Below are positions 16,572 through 25,859 of a stretch of DNA of 64,000 nucleotides, in pieces. Under the pieces are notes generated by a model that had not been told where the DNA came from, did not search any database, and worked only from the letters and a program-made list of their open reading frames with translations. A program made the translations under genes and the position numbers. The DNA is from Salinisphaera sp. T31B1 (lineage in GTDB: Bacteria; Pseudomonadota; Gammaproteobacteria; Nevskiales; Salinisphaeraceae), in contig NZ_APNH01000002.1 of the NCBI RefSeq assembly GCF_040361275.1, positions 682,001 to 746,000 on the forward strand, written 5' to 3'. Positions within the stretch are counted from its first letter, which is position 1. Every line of letters begins with the position of its first letter.

Positions 16572-16805
16572 ATGCGTGCTAGCAGGGGCAGCCCGCTGCT
16601 CGACCGCGCGCGGTTCAACCAACCCGGCCGCCACCGGCGAGACGACGATCGCCGGCCACACTGGGATCCGCATATCCTTCAGCGGCTCCAGGCACCCGAA
16701 TATCGCGACCGGATCAACAACCATATGGTCGCGGCCATCGGCGATGTCTTCGGCGGCACCCAACTGTTCGATACCGATTCAACCACAACCCAGGAGAACG
16801 CATGA
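16572..16805 (+). pseudogene. Probable 3' remnant of an unidentified gene
   Basis: The last 45 codons of this frame (from WDPHILQRLQ to FDTDSTTTQ) have the strong third-position GC bias of real genes here, and the frame ends in an ATGA overlap with the cupin gene, the pattern of a translated, coupled neighbour. The first part, before about 16660, is Arg/Pro-rich and looks like out-of-frame noise. I read this as the tail of a gene whose front has been lost or frameshifted. I do not recognise the family. Confidence 0.4.
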
Positions 16806-17182
16806 AGATCATTCACGGACGCGACGCCGAGGCCGCCTCTGAGAACCGTACGGCCACCTTCACCGGCACCGTGTGGGGCGACCCGGTCATGCCGAGCACC
16901 GATGGAGTCGCCATCAACAACGTATTCTTCGCCCCGGGCGCGCGCACGCACTGGCATACCCACGAACACGGCCAGATTCTGCAAGTCACCGCGGGCCGCG
17001 GACTGATCTGCACCGACGGCGGCACACCTGAAGAGATCCGCAGCGGGGACATCGTCTGGATACCGGCCAACGAACGCCATTGGCACGGCGCCACGCCAGG
17101 CAGCTATATGCTCCACACAGCGACATCGCTGGGTGAAACACGTTGGGAGCAGGCAGTCACCGACGGGCAGTACCAGCCATAA
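16802..17182 (+). CDS. Small single-domain cupin protein
   Basis: This 126-residue protein is one cupin barrel. The first metal motif is visible as HWHTHEHGQ near residue 50 (His, His and Glu/His ligands) with the following GxI segment, and the second as PANERHWHG near residue 96. Small cupins of this shape include quercetinase-like, mandelonitrile-lyase-like and decarboxylase enzymes; the reaction here is not determined. GGAG lies seven bases before the ATG. It probably shares the lactonase transcript and works in the same pathway. Confidence 0.8.
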   Translation: MKIIHGRDAEAASENRTATFTGTVWGDPVMPSTDGVAINNVFFAPGARTHWHTHEHGQILQVTAGRGLICTDGGTPEEIRSGDIVWIPANERHWHGATPGSYMLHTATSLGETRWEQAVTDGQYQP

Positions 17183-17409
17183 TACGCGCCGGTCACGACC
17201 CATCCGCCGAAGGCGCTCTGGTTTTCTTCAGGCGCACGGCACTTGAGCGGCGCGCTCGCCACAGAACCGCCGCGACGAGAATAGACGCATCTATTTATAG
17301 TGAACGCCGATGTGACAGCCCTCGGTGCGTACGGGCCGTGCACTCGCCGCCAATCGAAAGCCGCTTCATCCCGTCGCGGCAGACAAAGCACTCATGGAGA
17401 TCCAGGTAA

Positions 17410-17441
17410 GCCCCGTCACGCGCGCTGGCGCGTGACGGGGC
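17410..17441 (-). terminator. Strong hairpin after the dehydrogenase gene
   Basis: Perfect 14-base arms GCCCCGTCACGCGC and GCGCGTGACGGGGC enclose a GCTG loop. It begins 12 bases past the stop of the minus-strand dehydrogenase gene. Only TT follows on that strand, so termination may need help from Rho or serve mainly to protect the 3' end. It also lies between two converging transcripts. Confidence 0.65.
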
Positions 17442-17452
17442 CATTCCAACGC

Positions 17453-18361
17453 TCAGCCGCGCTCGCTGCCCAGTTGATCGAGATACCGGATAAAGGCGGT
17501 ATGGTCGCTGCGTTCGGGCAGCGCCGATTCGGCTTCGCGCCACTCGCGGGCACATTCATCGAGCAGCGGCGCTTGCATGTCGATCGACTTCGCGAGATCG
17601 CGGGCGATGCCGATGTCCTTGGTCATCAGCGCAAGTGAAAAGCCGCTCGTGAAGGACTCCGGCAGCACGTACTGCGGAAACTTGTTCTCTGTGCTGTTGT
17701 TGCGGCCCGTCGACGCGTTGAGAATCTCGACCACGGTGGCCGGCTCGATACCGAACCGGGTTCCGATACGCAACGCTTCGCTGGCGGCCATCAGCCCGGC
17801 TGCCGAGACGAAGTTGTTGAGCGCCTTCATTGTATGCCCCGCGCCCAGCGGCCCGGCCCGCAGCAGCTTGTCGCCCATGGCGCGCAACACCGGCTCGACG
17901 GCGTCGACGGGCTCGTCGTCACCACCAATCAGTATCGCCAGCGTGCCGTTTTCGGCTTTTTTCACACCGCCAGATACCGGCGCGTCGACCAGGCGCAACT
18001 CGTAATCGCCGAGTGCCTCGGCCAGCTTGCGGGTCTCGACCGGATCGGACGAGCTCATGTCGATGATCGTGCCGCCGGCGGCCATGCCGGCAGCCAATCC
18101 CGGCGCGTCGCTCTCGCCCAGCACCACCCGGCCCACGATCCGGCTGTTGGGCAACATCAGGATGACGATTGTCGCCGCCCGACCGACTTCGCCGGGATGG
18201 CTCGCAGACTCGGCCCCCAACTCGTCGGCGAGTGCGCTGGCTGCCGACGCGTCGACGTCGTGCAAGACCAGCGGATACCCGGCGCCTGACAGCGCGCGCG
18301 CCATGGGTCGACCCATCTGGCCGAGGCCAATGAACCCGATCGTCGGCTTGGCGTCACTCAT
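17453..18361 (-). CDS. 3-hydroxyisobutyrate-dehydrogenase-like NAD(P) oxidoreductase
   Basis: The 302-residue protein is a beta-hydroxyacid dehydrogenase. It has the N-terminal Rossmann motif GFIGLGQMGRPMA (GxGxMG), the substrate motif DAPVSGGVKKAENG near residue 125 and the catalytic Lys in GHTMKALNNF near residue 178. Family members oxidise 3-hydroxyisobutyrate, tartronate semialdehyde, 2-(hydroxymethyl)glutarate or similar; the substrate here is not evident. Its start overlaps the stop of the carboxymuconolactone-decarboxylase-like gene by eight bases, and it ends the GntR-led operon. Confidence 0.88.
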   Translation of the reverse strand: MSDAKPTIGFIGLGQMGRPMARALSGAGYPLVLHDVDASAASALADELGAESASHPGEVGRAATIVILMLPNSRIVGRVVLGESDAPGLAAGMAAGGTIIDMSSSDPVETRKLAEALGDYELRLVDAPVSGGVKKAENGTLAILIGGDDEPVDAVEPVLRAMGDKLLRAGPLGAGHTMKALNNFVSAAGLMAASEALRIGTRFGIEPATVVEILNASTGRNNSTENKFPQYVLPESFTSGFSLALMTKDIGIARDLAKSIDMQAPLLDECAREWREAESALPERSDHTAFIRYLDQLGSERG

Positions 18362-18746
18362 CGTCAGTCCCGGCGTCGACTTCGTCGAAGACCTGCTGGG
18401 CCAGCTTGAAGCTTTCCATCGCCGCCGGCACGCCGCAATAGATCGCGGTCTGCAGCAGGATCTCGCGGATCTCGTCCCGAGTGACCCCGTTATTGAGCGC
18501 GCCGCGCAGGTGCAGACGGGTTTCGTGCGGACGGTTGAGTGCGGTCAGCATGGCGATGTTGAGCATGCTGCGTGTCTTGCGCGGCAAGCCATCTCGACCC
18601 CATATGTTCCCCCAGCAGTATTCGGTCACCAGCTCCTGCATTGACTCGGTGAACTCGGTGGCGTTCGCCAACGCGGGATCGACATACTCCGCGCCGAGTA
18701 CCTCGCGTCGAATGCCCAGGCCCTTATCGAAAAGTTCGCTGCTCAT
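18354..18746 (-). CDS. Carboxymuconolactone decarboxylase/AhpD-fold protein
   Basis: A 130-residue helical protein of the carboxymuconolactone decarboxylase family. The pattern WGRDGLPRKTRSMLNIAML is the typical core, followed by HLRGALNNG and the ending region EILLQTAIYCGVPAAM. Only one Cys lies in that last motif, so the CxxC of AhpD peroxidase partners is absent and a lyase or lactone-processing role is more likely. AAAGGAG precedes the ATG at 18746. It lies 22 bases after the GntR gene and overlaps the dehydrogenase gene. Confidence 0.88.
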   Translation of the reverse strand: MSSELFDKGLGIRREVLGAEYVDPALANATEFTESMQELVTEYCWGNIWGRDGLPRKTRSMLNIAMLTALNRPHETRLHLRGALNNGVTRDEIREILLQTAIYCGVPAAMESFKLAQQVFDEVDAGTDDE

Positions 18747-18768
18747 GATGACTCCTTTGGTTGATCTC

Positions 18769-19449
18769 TTAAGCCGTTGAGGACGGCGGATTCTGCTGCT
18801 CGAGCAGTGACAGCACGTTGGCTGCCGCATTCTCAATATGCGTTCGTGTGGCGCGGCAGGCCGCCTCGCCGTCGCGTTGCGAGATGGCCTTCGCCATCTC
18901 ACGCAGTTCGGCTACGGTGTTCGCCGGCCGGCCGGACCGCCCCATCGACAGCGCACGTAAAAGACTGACCCGGTTGTTCAGGACGTCCAGAATTCCGCGC
19001 AATATCGTGTTCTCGTCGATATCCAGCAGGATGTGATAGAAGCGCTGCTTGATATCCAGCAGGTCGGCGCCCGAGAGTTTGTCCACCGAACAGGCCGAAA
19101 GCTCGTCGATGACGATCTGTAGCTCGGCAACGTCCTCGTCACTGGCCGAAGCCACGAAATGTTCGACGGCCTGTGCTTCGAGCACGCGACGCACCTCATA
19201 GATCTGGCGCGCGTCCTCGACGGCAACGGATGCCACTACCGCGCCACGGTGGGGCACGAGTTCCACCAGACCCTCGGCCTCGAGACGCCTCAATGCCTCG
19301 CGCAGCGAAGTACGACTGACGTCCATCGCACTACAGAGCTGTTGCTCGACCAGGCGCTGGCCCGGTTTGAGCCGGCCCGATACGATTTCGTCGCGGAGCA
19401 CGTCCTGAACCTGGTGGCGTAACGACGCCGACTGACGCTTTATCTTCAC
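18769..19449 (-). CDS. GntR-family regulator, FCD subfamily
   Basis: The 226-residue protein has an N-terminal GntR winged helix (IVSGRLKPGQRLVEQQL, then SRTSLREALRRLEAEGLVELVP) and a C-terminal all-helical FCD ligand domain from about residue 80 with HFVASASDED and RFYHILLD segments. FCD regulators are usually repressors released by a small organic acid. It heads the operon GntR-decarboxylase-like-dehydrogenase. A palindrome identical in its core to the one before the lactonase lies 163 bases upstream, so it probably controls both transcripts and itself. Confidence 0.9.
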   Translation of the reverse strand: MKIKRQSASLRHQVQDVLRDEIVSGRLKPGQRLVEQQLCSAMDVSRTSLREALRRLEAEGLVELVPHRGAVVASVAVEDARQIYEVRRVLEAQAVEHFVASASDEDVAELQIVIDELSACSVDKLSGADLLDIKQRFYHILLDIDENTILRGILDVLNNRVSLLRALSMGRSGRPANTVAELREMAKAISQRDGEAACRATRTHIENAAANVLSLLEQQNPPSSTA

Positions 19450-19611
19450 GGCGATATTCCCCTCACGGCGTGGATGGGCCGATCGTCGGTCGATCGGGCA
19501 AGATCAGCTGTCGATTATCACAGAAGGCTCGGACGCCACGACGGCACGAGACAACACGCGTCGATGGAGCGCTGTTTAAGCAGCAATTATCCAGAAGACA
19601 GCTATCGTCTC

Positions 19612-19624
19612 ATTGTCCGACAAT
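19612..19624. promoter_or_regulatory. GntR/FCD-type operator palindrome, copy 2
   Basis: ATTGTC-C-GACAAT has perfect six-base arms and shares 13 bases with copy 1 at 15461-15475. It lies in the upstream region of the GntR gene. The half-site ACTAGAC at 19653-19659 is also shared with the copy-1 region. In both places GTCTAGT comes first and the palindrome second when read toward the gene. Confidence 0.62.
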
Positions 19625-19659
19625 ATTTTCTACGACGTGTGTCCGGGCTGCAACTAGAC

Positions 19660-20085
19660 GAAAGTCAAATCGGTGATCCGCGCTCGCGGCCTGTACCCCG
19701 AACAAGCCGGGTCGGCGCTCGGCTCGGACAACACCGAAGCGTCTGCTACGGATCGATACCCGGTCGTCAGGCATCGCAAGACAGACTCAGAGCCGCGATC
19801 AACCGGCCGAAGCGGCGTTCGGGCGCCCAGGGTTGTACGCTGTCGTAGCCAGGCAGCGACCAAGCCGTCTGCGCGTCGCCTGCTGCTGGCCGCTCGACCC
19901 GCTCGAGTCGAGTATCGGTCGACGCCGACGAGCCATGTGAGACGCGTAACCAGAGCAACGGGCTTCTCTTCAATGCCCTAGCCGATTTTCGCCAGCCTGC
20001 GAGCATTCGGATGCGGCGGCTCGAGCAGGCGCCGGCATCAACCGCAGCTGCGACGATCCCATATTTCTGCTGGCGTGCCCGAGAC
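19660..20085. other. Intergenic region, no gene seen
   Basis: About 425 bases between the GntR promoter region and the tRNA terminator. Open frames on both strands lack family patterns. Nothing else was recognised. Confidence 0.45.
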
Positions 20086-20121
20086 ACAAAAAAGCCCGGC
20101 AGCGGAACGCTTGCCGGGCTT
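20086..20121 (-). terminator. Rho-independent terminator of tRNA-Ala
   Basis: Read on the minus strand, GCCCGGCA pairs with TGCCGGGC and is followed by a run of six T. It lies about 30 bases past the 3' end of the tRNA gene. Confidence 0.85.
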
Positions 20122-20148
20122 GATCATGGGTCGCACGGAACCCCGTTC

Positions 20149-20224
<76 letters not shown>

Positions 20225-20274
20225 AGATTCTTTGCTGCGCTCTTGCCGAGCGAGCGGCGTATCATATCAGGCTT

Positions 20275-20982
20275 ATGTCGTTTGCCAACCCCCTCGACCG
20301 CCCCGCCGACGTGTCGTCGATAGCGCCGCCGCTGCACCTGCTCATCTTTGCAAAGGCGCCCCGCTACGGCTATTGCAAGACCCGCCTGGCGCGAAGGCTG
20401 GGCCATTGCCGAGCGACGCGAATCTATCGCGCATTGCTCGAACATGCCGTACTACACGCGCGACGGGCCCACCATGGTCCAGTGATTGTCGTGTGTGCGC
20501 CGGACACGCGTCACCCGTTCTTTCAACGCATGGCTCGGCGTCACGACGTTCGGCTCGTGCGCCAGCCGCGTGGCGATCTCGGGCGGCGGATGCACCGCGC
20601 TCTGGCGACGGCGACCACCGACGGCGCCCCGGCGATCCTCATGGGCAGCGATCAGCCTGTGCTCGAAGACGGCTGGCTGGCCGATGCACGCCGCAGCCTC
20701 GACGTCGAAGACGCTTGGTTGGCGCCTTGTACCGACGGCGGGTACTGGGCGATCGGTCTGCGGCGAGCCGCGGCCGGCGTTTTTCGCGGGCCACGCTGGA
20801 GCAGCGCCCGGGTGGCCCGCCATACGCGAACCCGGCTGCGCGCGCTCGCGGGCCCGTGGCATGAGTGGCATCCTCGCCGCGATATCGACGACGCACGTGA
20901 CTGGCTGAGGCTCAGCGCACCCCGCCGGTCGGCGCTGTCCCGGCAGGCGACCATGCCGGGGATTCGCTTCGTACGGGCCTAG
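20275..20982 (+). CDS. TIGR04282/DUF2064-type glycosyltransferase-like protein
   Basis: The 235-residue product matches the family of GT-A-fold proteins first noted in arsenosugar clusters: LLIFAKAPRYGYCKTRLA at the start, then GRRMHRAL, the ILMGSDQP metal/nucleotide motif and APCTDGGYWAIGLR. The chemistry of the family is not firmly known. The ATG at 20275 falls just outside the tRNA gene; longer in-frame starts run through the tRNA and are rejected. Its stop overlaps the stop of the convergent M14 peptidase gene by four bases. Confidence 0.85.
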   Translation: MSFANPLDRPADVSSIAPPLHLLIFAKAPRYGYCKTRLARRLGHCRATRIYRALLEHAVLHARRAHHGPVIVVCAPDTRHPFFQRMARRHDVRLVRQPRGDLGRRMHRALATATTDGAPAILMGSDQPVLEDGWLADARRSLDVEDAWLAPCTDGGYWAIGLRRAAAGVFRGPRWSSARVARHTRTRLRALAGPWHEWHPRRDIDDARDWLRLSAPRRSALSRQATMPGIRFVRA

Positions 20983-22241
20983 CCCGCGTTGTCTGCCGCG
21001 CCCGTATCGGCGCGCGCCTGACGGACGCTGCGCAGATACCGGTCCAACCAGCCGTTCAGATCCGCCCACATACGCCTGACTTCGGCAGCATCCGGCGCTT
21101 GACGGGCATCGTCGAGTTCGACCGTGATTACCGGAATACCCCGCATGTGCGAAGCAAAGTTGCCGAGCGAACCCGGATACACACCGAGCCGATGGAGGTC
21201 CAGGCGCCCAAGTTTCTGCGGCGGTGGAAAATTACCGTCGTAATCGAGCACGCCGTACGGCGCGTGAAGCGAGATGATCACGTTCGGCTGAAATGACTCG
21301 ATCTCCTCGGCCAGCCAGCGGTTCTCCGGTTCGCTGCCTGCGCTTGCACCCGGGAACCGACGTTTTTCAAACCCCACCCGGCGCCAGTAGTCGCGTGACT
21401 CCCGTGCCCATCCATCGGTCGGCAGATTGCGGTTGAGATCGACGCCATTGGCGTTTACTCGGGTCGCCGGCTGATGCAAGGCGCCGTCCGGGTTGAGCGT
21501 GGGTACGACATGCCACTCGTAGGGCGTGCCGTTGTCGGCCATCAGCGCCATCCATTCGAATACGGTGGCGATCGAGCTGGGTTCGTCACCGTGGGTGGCG
21601 CTGATCAGCAGTACCCTGCCCTGCGGCACGCCACTGCTGGCCGGCATGTCCCGCACGACCATGGGCCGTCCGTCGACCGAACGATGACCGGTGTCACGAA
21701 ACGCGCCATTCATGCAATCGTCCGATTCGACGCCCGCTACCTGTTCGGCCAGCTGACGACACCAGTGGGCCACGCGATCGCTCGGCGGCTGTGAGCTGGC
21801 CACGGCGGGCATGGAAACCAGGCCCAGGCCACCGGCCATTTGCATATCGGCCAGCGCCGGGGTCGCAGCCAAGGCGGTCATGTCGGCCTGTTCGTCGGGC
21901 GACGTTCTATTGTCCTGCCCGCCGGCGGCATCGGAAGAACCCGGAGAAGCTTCACCGGCCGCAGCGTTTGGCTGTTCGGCCGCTACGACGGTGTCCGGCG
22001 ACGACGTGACGACGTCATCGGAGGTCGCCGGTCGTATGGAGTCGGCGCCGGTTGCAGCGGTTTGCGGGGCGGACTCGGCCTGAGGCGGCAGCGGCGCGCG
22101 TTGGCTATTCGACCAATGTGCGGTGAACAATACGGCCACGAGTGCGACCAGTACCATGCTACCGAGCCACGCGGCGACCAGAAGCCCGCGTCGAGGCCGG
22201 GCCTCGGCCAGAACCTGTGCCTTGAACGATCGATCAGTCAT
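20979..22241 (-). CDS. Membrane-anchored M14 zinc carboxypeptidase-like protein
   Basis: The 420-residue protein has a membrane anchor near residues 20-42, then a low-complexity Ala/Ser/Asp/Pro region to about residue 140, and a C-terminal M14 domain. Zinc residues are visible in ATHGDEPS (H and E) and SLHAPYG (H); DLNRNLPT is the substrate-binding Asn-Arg motif and TVELDD carries the catalytic Glu. The best relatives are MpaA-type murein peptide amidases, which cut gamma-D-Glu-diaminopimelate bonds. The anchor and disordered spacer suggest a periplasmic position, unlike cytoplasmic MpaA; that is inference. Confidence 0.82.
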   Translation of the reverse strand: MTDRSFKAQVLAEARPRRGLLVAAWLGSMVLVALVAVLFTAHWSNSQRAPLPPQAESAPQTAATGADSIRPATSDDVVTSSPDTVVAAEQPNAAAGEASPGSSDAAGGQDNRTSPDEQADMTALAATPALADMQMAGGLGLVSMPAVASSQPPSDRVAHWCRQLAEQVAGVESDDCMNGAFRDTGHRSVDGRPMVVRDMPASSGVPQGRVLLISATHGDEPSSIATVFEWMALMADNGTPYEWHVVPTLNPDGALHQPATRVNANGVDLNRNLPTDGWARESRDYWRRVGFEKRRFPGASAGSEPENRWLAEEIESFQPNVIISLHAPYGVLDYDGNFPPPQKLGRLDLHRLGVYPGSLGNFASHMRGIPVITVELDDARQAPDAAEVRRMWADLNGWLDRYLRSVRQARADTGAADNAG

Positions 22242-22246
22242 ATCAC

Positions 22247-22987
22247 TCAGCCATGCCGGCTCTGCGCGGTCGCGGTGTCCTCGGCCAATGCATCGGTAAG
22301 AAAATCGTAGGCATCGTCCACGGACTCGGCGATATAGAAAAGCTCGGCGTCATGGTCGCTGATCAGGCCGAGCTCGACGAATACGTCGAAGTTGATCAGC
22401 CGGCTCCAGAAGTCCTTACCGTAGAGCACCACCGGAATACGCGGCTGCTTGCCGGTCTGGATCAGGGTGAGCATTTCGAAGAGCTCGTCCATCGTCCCGA
22501 AACCGCCGGGGAAGATGATCAACGCCTCGGCGATATTCATGAACCAGAACTTGCGCATGAAGAAGTAGTGGAACTCGAAGTTCAGCGCGTCACTGATATA
22601 GGGGTTGCTGCCCTGTTCGTGCGGCAGTTCGATGTTGTAGCCCATCGACAGCTCGCGGTTGACATCGGCGGCGCCCCGGTTGGCCGCTTCCATGATGCCG
22701 GGGCCACCGCCGGTACAGATGTAGTAGTGCTCATCGTCGGCATGCGTGTCCATGGTCCATTGGGTCATGCGAGCGGCCAGCGAGCGCGCCTCGGCATAGA
22801 AGTCGACGGTATCGGAGACCGGGTCGTCGCCGTGCGGGCGCAGCCGCGCCGAGCCCCAGAAGATCAAGGCCCGGTGCACGTTGAGCCGGGCCAGCCGGGT
22901 GCGTGGTTCGATGTATTCCGACAGCAGGCGCAACGGCCGTGCGTCTTCGCCGAGCATGAACTCGGCGTTGTTGTAAGCCTTGGTCAT
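22247..22987 (-). CDS. LOG family protein (TIGR00730-like nucleosidase fold)
   Basis: The 246-residue product has the signature PGGFGTMDE near residue 160, the ICTGGGPGIMEAANRGA segment and a Rossmann-like fold. Related proteins are cytokinin-riboside phosphoribohydrolases or PpnN-like nucleotide hydrolases and are often misnamed lysine decarboxylases. The ATG at 22987 has an AGAGG site nine bases upstream. It lies five bases after the start region of the peptidase gene, so the two may share a transcript; it diverges from clpB. Confidence 0.85.
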   Translation of the reverse strand: MTKAYNNAEFMLGEDARPLRLLSEYIEPRTRLARLNVHRALIFWGSARLRPHGDDPVSDTVDFYAEARSLAARMTQWTMDTHADDEHYYICTGGGPGIMEAANRGAADVNRELSMGYNIELPHEQGSNPYISDALNFEFHYFFMRKFWFMNIAEALIIFPGGFGTMDELFEMLTLIQTGKQPRIPVVLYGKDFWSRLINFDVFVELGLISDHDAELFYIAESVDDAYDFLTDALAEDTATAQSRHG

Positions 22988-23153
22988 TGAATCCTCTTGC
23001 TGGCCGAGCGTCCCGGCGATGTCGGGCGGCTGATTCCGACGCAGCAAGCCCCCAATCCCCGGTGCTCGGCGCGAAATCGTGTATTCCCGCGAGTATATCA
23101 GCGCATGTTTTTCTTAACGGCCCGGAGCGGCCTGTGTTTATCTTTCAAACGAC

Positions 23154-23183
23154 TGTTGAATTGTCCCGAGCTGACACCTATAA
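23154..23183 (+). promoter_or_regulatory. Candidate heat-shock (sigma-32) promoter of clpB
   Basis: TGTTGAA at 23154-23160 and CACCTATAA at 23175-23183 are 14 bases apart, close to the sigma-32 pattern CTTGAA and CCCCATnT. It lies about 65 bases before the clpB start. ClpB is sigma-32 controlled in E. coli. Confidence 0.4.
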
Positions 23184-23247
23184 CTGATCACATCACGGAT
23201 CGGTGGTTACCGGTCTGCATCATCGAACCGAAACAGGGGATCTATCC

Positions 23248-25836
23248 ATGCGAATGGACAAACTCACCAGCAAACTTCAACAGGCGCTCGCCGACAGCCA
23301 GAGTCTGGCCGTCGGCCGAGACCATAACGAAATACAGCCACAGCATCTGCTGCTCGCCCTGCTCGATGCCGAAGGCGGCACCGTGCGCCCGCTGCTCGAC
23401 GGGGCCGGCCTGAACGTACGCGAGATCCGTAACCAGGTGCTCAAGAGCCTGGACGAGCTGCCGACCGTCGGCCAGGCCACCGGCGAGGTCAACCCCAGCC
23501 AGGCATTGGTGCGGGTGTTGAACCTTTCGGACAAGCTCGCCCAGAAACGCGGCGATGCGTTCGTGTCCAGCGAACTGATCGTGCTGGCGATGCTTGAAGA
23601 CAAGTCCGATGCGGGCAAGATCCTCAAGAACGCCGGCGCGACCCGGGACATGCTGCTCGAGCAGATCGATGCCATGCGTGGCGGCCAGAGCGTGCAGGAC
23701 GCCAACGCCGAGGAGCAGCGCGGCGCGCTCGACAAGTACACCACCGACCTCACCGAGCGCGCCGAACAGGGCAAGCTCGACCCGGTGATCGGCCGTGACG
23801 AGGAGATTCGCCGCGTGATCCAGGTACTTTCGCGCCGGACCAAGAACAACCCGACCCTGGTCGGCGAACCCGGCGTGGGCAAGACCGCGATCGTGGAGGG
23901 CCTGGCCCAGCGCATCGTCAACGGCGAGGTGCCGGAATCGCTGCGCGACAAGCGCGTGCTGGTACTCGATCTGGCGGCCATGATCGCCGGGGCGAAGTAC
24001 CGCGGCGAGTTCGAGGATCGCCTCAAGGGCGTGCTGGCCGACCTGGCCAAACAGGAAGGCCGGATCATCCTGTTCATCGACGAGATCCATACCCTGGTCG
24101 GCGCCGGCAAGGCCGAAGGCGCGATGGACGCCGGCAACATGCTCAAGCCGGCCCTGGCTAGAGGCGAGCTGCATTGCATCGGCGCGACCACGCTCAACGA
24201 GTATCGCGAGAACATCGAAAAGGATGCCGCGCTCGAGCGTCGCTTCCAGAAGGTGATGGTCGACGAACCGGACCTGGAGGACACCATCGCCATCCTGCGA
24301 GGCCTGAAGGAACGCTACGAGGTGCACCATGGTGTGGACATCACCGACGGCGCGATCATCGCGGCCGCCAAGTTGTCCCAGCGCTATATCACCGATCGCA
24401 AGCTGCCGGACAAGGCCATCGACCTGATCGATGAGGCCGCCTCGAAGATCCGGATCGAGATCGATTCCAAGCCGGAGGAGCTCGACCGCCTGGATCGCCG
24501 GCTGATCCAGCTCAAGATCGAAAAACAGGCCCTGTCCAAGGAGACCGACGAGGGCTCGAAGACGCGCTTGTCCCGCCTGGATGAGGAGATCGGCCAGCTC
24601 GAACGGGAGTACTCGGACCTGGAAGAGATCTGGAAGTCGGAGAAGGCCAGCGTGGCCGGTGCCGCCACCAAGCGCGAGGAACTCGACCAGGCCAAGCGTG
24701 ATCTGGAAGCGGCCAAGCGGGCCGGCGACTACGAGCGTATGGCCCAGCTGCAGTACGGCCGGATTCCCGAGCTGGAACGCGAGCTGACCGAAGCCCAGGC
24801 GGCCGAGGCCAAACCCGAAGCCCATCAGCTGCTGCGCAACAACGTCACCGACGAGGAAGTCGCCGAGATCGTGTCGCGCTGGACCGGCATTCCGGTGTCG
24901 CGCATGCTCGAAGCCGAGCGCGACAAGCTGCTGCGCATGGAGGACTCGTTGCATGAACGCGTGATCGGCCAGAACGAGGCCGTCACCGCGGTCTCGGATG
25001 CCATTCGCCGCTCGCGCTCCGGTCTATCCGACCCGAATCGCCCGATCGGTTCGTTCTTGTTCCTGGGTCCGACCGGCGTGGGCAAGACCGAGCTGTGCAA
25101 GGCGATCGCGACGTTCCTGTTCGATACCGAAGCCGCGATGGTGCGCATCGACATGTCCGAGTTCATGGAAAAACACTCCGTGGCGCGGCTGATCGGTGCC
25201 CCGCCCGGCTATGTCGGCTACGAACAGGGCGGCTATCTGACCGAAGCCGTGCGCCGCAAGCCCTACTCCGTGATTCTGCTGGACGAGGTCGAAAAGGCGC
25301 ACAGCGATGTGTTCAACATCCTGCTGCAGGTACTCGACGACGGCCGGCTGACCGACGGCCACGGCCGCACGGTGGATTTCCGCAACACCGTGATCGTGAT
25401 GACGTCCAATCTCGGCAGCCAGCTCATACAGGAGCTCGCCGGCGAGGAGAACTACGAAACGATGAAGGAATCGGTCATGGAAGTGGTGGCCAGCCAGTTC
25501 CGGCCCGAGTTCATCAACCGGATCGACGAATCGGTGGTCTTCCACCCGCTCGCGCAGGCCCAGATTCGCCAGATTGCGCGTATCCAGATGCGGGAACTGG
25601 AAACACGGCTGGCCGAGCGCGAACTGACCCTGAATATCAGCGATGCCGCGATCGACAAGCTCGCCGAAGCCGGCTTCGACCCGGTCTACGGCGCACGGCC
25701 GCTCAAACGCTCGATCCAGACGCTGGTGGAAAATCCGCTCGCCAAACGTATTCTGGCCGGTGAATTCGTGGCCGGCGATACGGTCAACGTCGATCTCGGC
25801 GAGGATACCGCCCTGCACTTCGATAAGGCCGCGTGA
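23248..25836 (+). CDS. clpB: Protein disaggregase ClpB
   Basis: ClpB is the Hsp100 ring ATPase that, with DnaK, pulls proteins out of aggregates. The 862-residue product has the N-domain (residues 1-145), a first AAA domain with P-loop [13 protein letters not shown], the long coiled-coil middle domain (about residues 400-525) and a second AAA domain with [11 protein letters not shown]. The pore-loop segment [11 protein letters not shown] and GYVGYEQGG are present. The ClpP-binding loop of ClpA/ClpX is absent, as expected. AGGGGA lies before the ATG at 23248. A hairpin follows at 25860. Confidence 0.97.
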   Translation: MRMDKLTSKLQQALADSQSLAVGRDHNEIQPQHLLLALLDAEGGTVRPLLDGAGLNVREIRNQVLKSLDELPTVGQATGEVNPSQALVRVLNLSDKLAQKRGDAFVSSELIVLAMLEDKSDAGKILKNAGATRDMLLEQIDAMRGGQSVQDANAEEQRGALDKYTTDLTERAEQGKLDPVIGRDEEIRRVIQVLSRRTKNNPTLVGEPGVGKTAIVEGLAQRIVNGEVPESLRDKRVLVLDLAAMIAGAKYRGEFEDRLKGVLADLAKQEGRIILFIDEIHTLVGAGKAEGAMDAGNMLKPALARGELHCIGATTLNEYRENIEKDAALERRFQKVMVDEPDLEDTIAILRGLKERYEVHHGVDITDGAIIAAAKLSQRYITDRKLPDKAIDLIDEAASKIRIEIDSKPEELDRLDRRLIQLKIEKQALSKETDEGSKTRLSRLDEEIGQLEREYSDLEEIWKSEKASVAGAATKREELDQAKRDLEAAKRAGDYERMAQLQYGRIPELERELTEAQAAEAKPEAHQLLRNNVTDEEVAEIVSRWTGIPVSRMLEAERDKLLRMEDSLHERVIGQNEAVTAVSDAIRRSRSGLSDPNRPIGSFLFLGPTGVGKTELCKAIATFLFDTEAAMVRIDMSEFMEKHSVARLIGAPPGYVGYEQGGYLTEAVRRKPYSVILLDEVEKAHSDVFNILLQVLDDGRLTDGHGRTVDFRNTVIVMTSNLGSQLIQELAGEENYETMKESVMEVVASQFRPEFINRIDESVVFHPLAQAQIRQIARIQMRELETRLAERELTLNISDAAIDKLAEAGFDPVYGARPLKRSIQTLVENPLAKRILAGEFVAGDTVNVDLGEDTALHFDKAA

Positions 25837-25859
25837 CCTTCGACGCCGCCGGCCATGAC

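Noticed and set aside
16143-16763. 206-codon minus-strand frame across the lactonase end and the remnant
   Set aside because: Some segments look protein-like, but the plus-strand frame there has better coding bias and an ATGA overlap with the cupin gene.
17411-17441. Possible CRISPR repeat or transposon end
   Set aside because: The inverted repeat is single, has a four-base loop and sits right after a stop codon, so a terminator explains it.
22247-22987. Lysine decarboxylase
   Set aside because: PGGxGTxxE proteins were once named so, but they are nucleotide phosphoribohydrolase-like LOG proteins; no pyridoxal-phosphate fold is present.
23242-24954. 570-codon open frame opposite clpB
   Set aside because: It mirrors clpB codons on the other strand and lacks family patterns; clpB is unmistakable.
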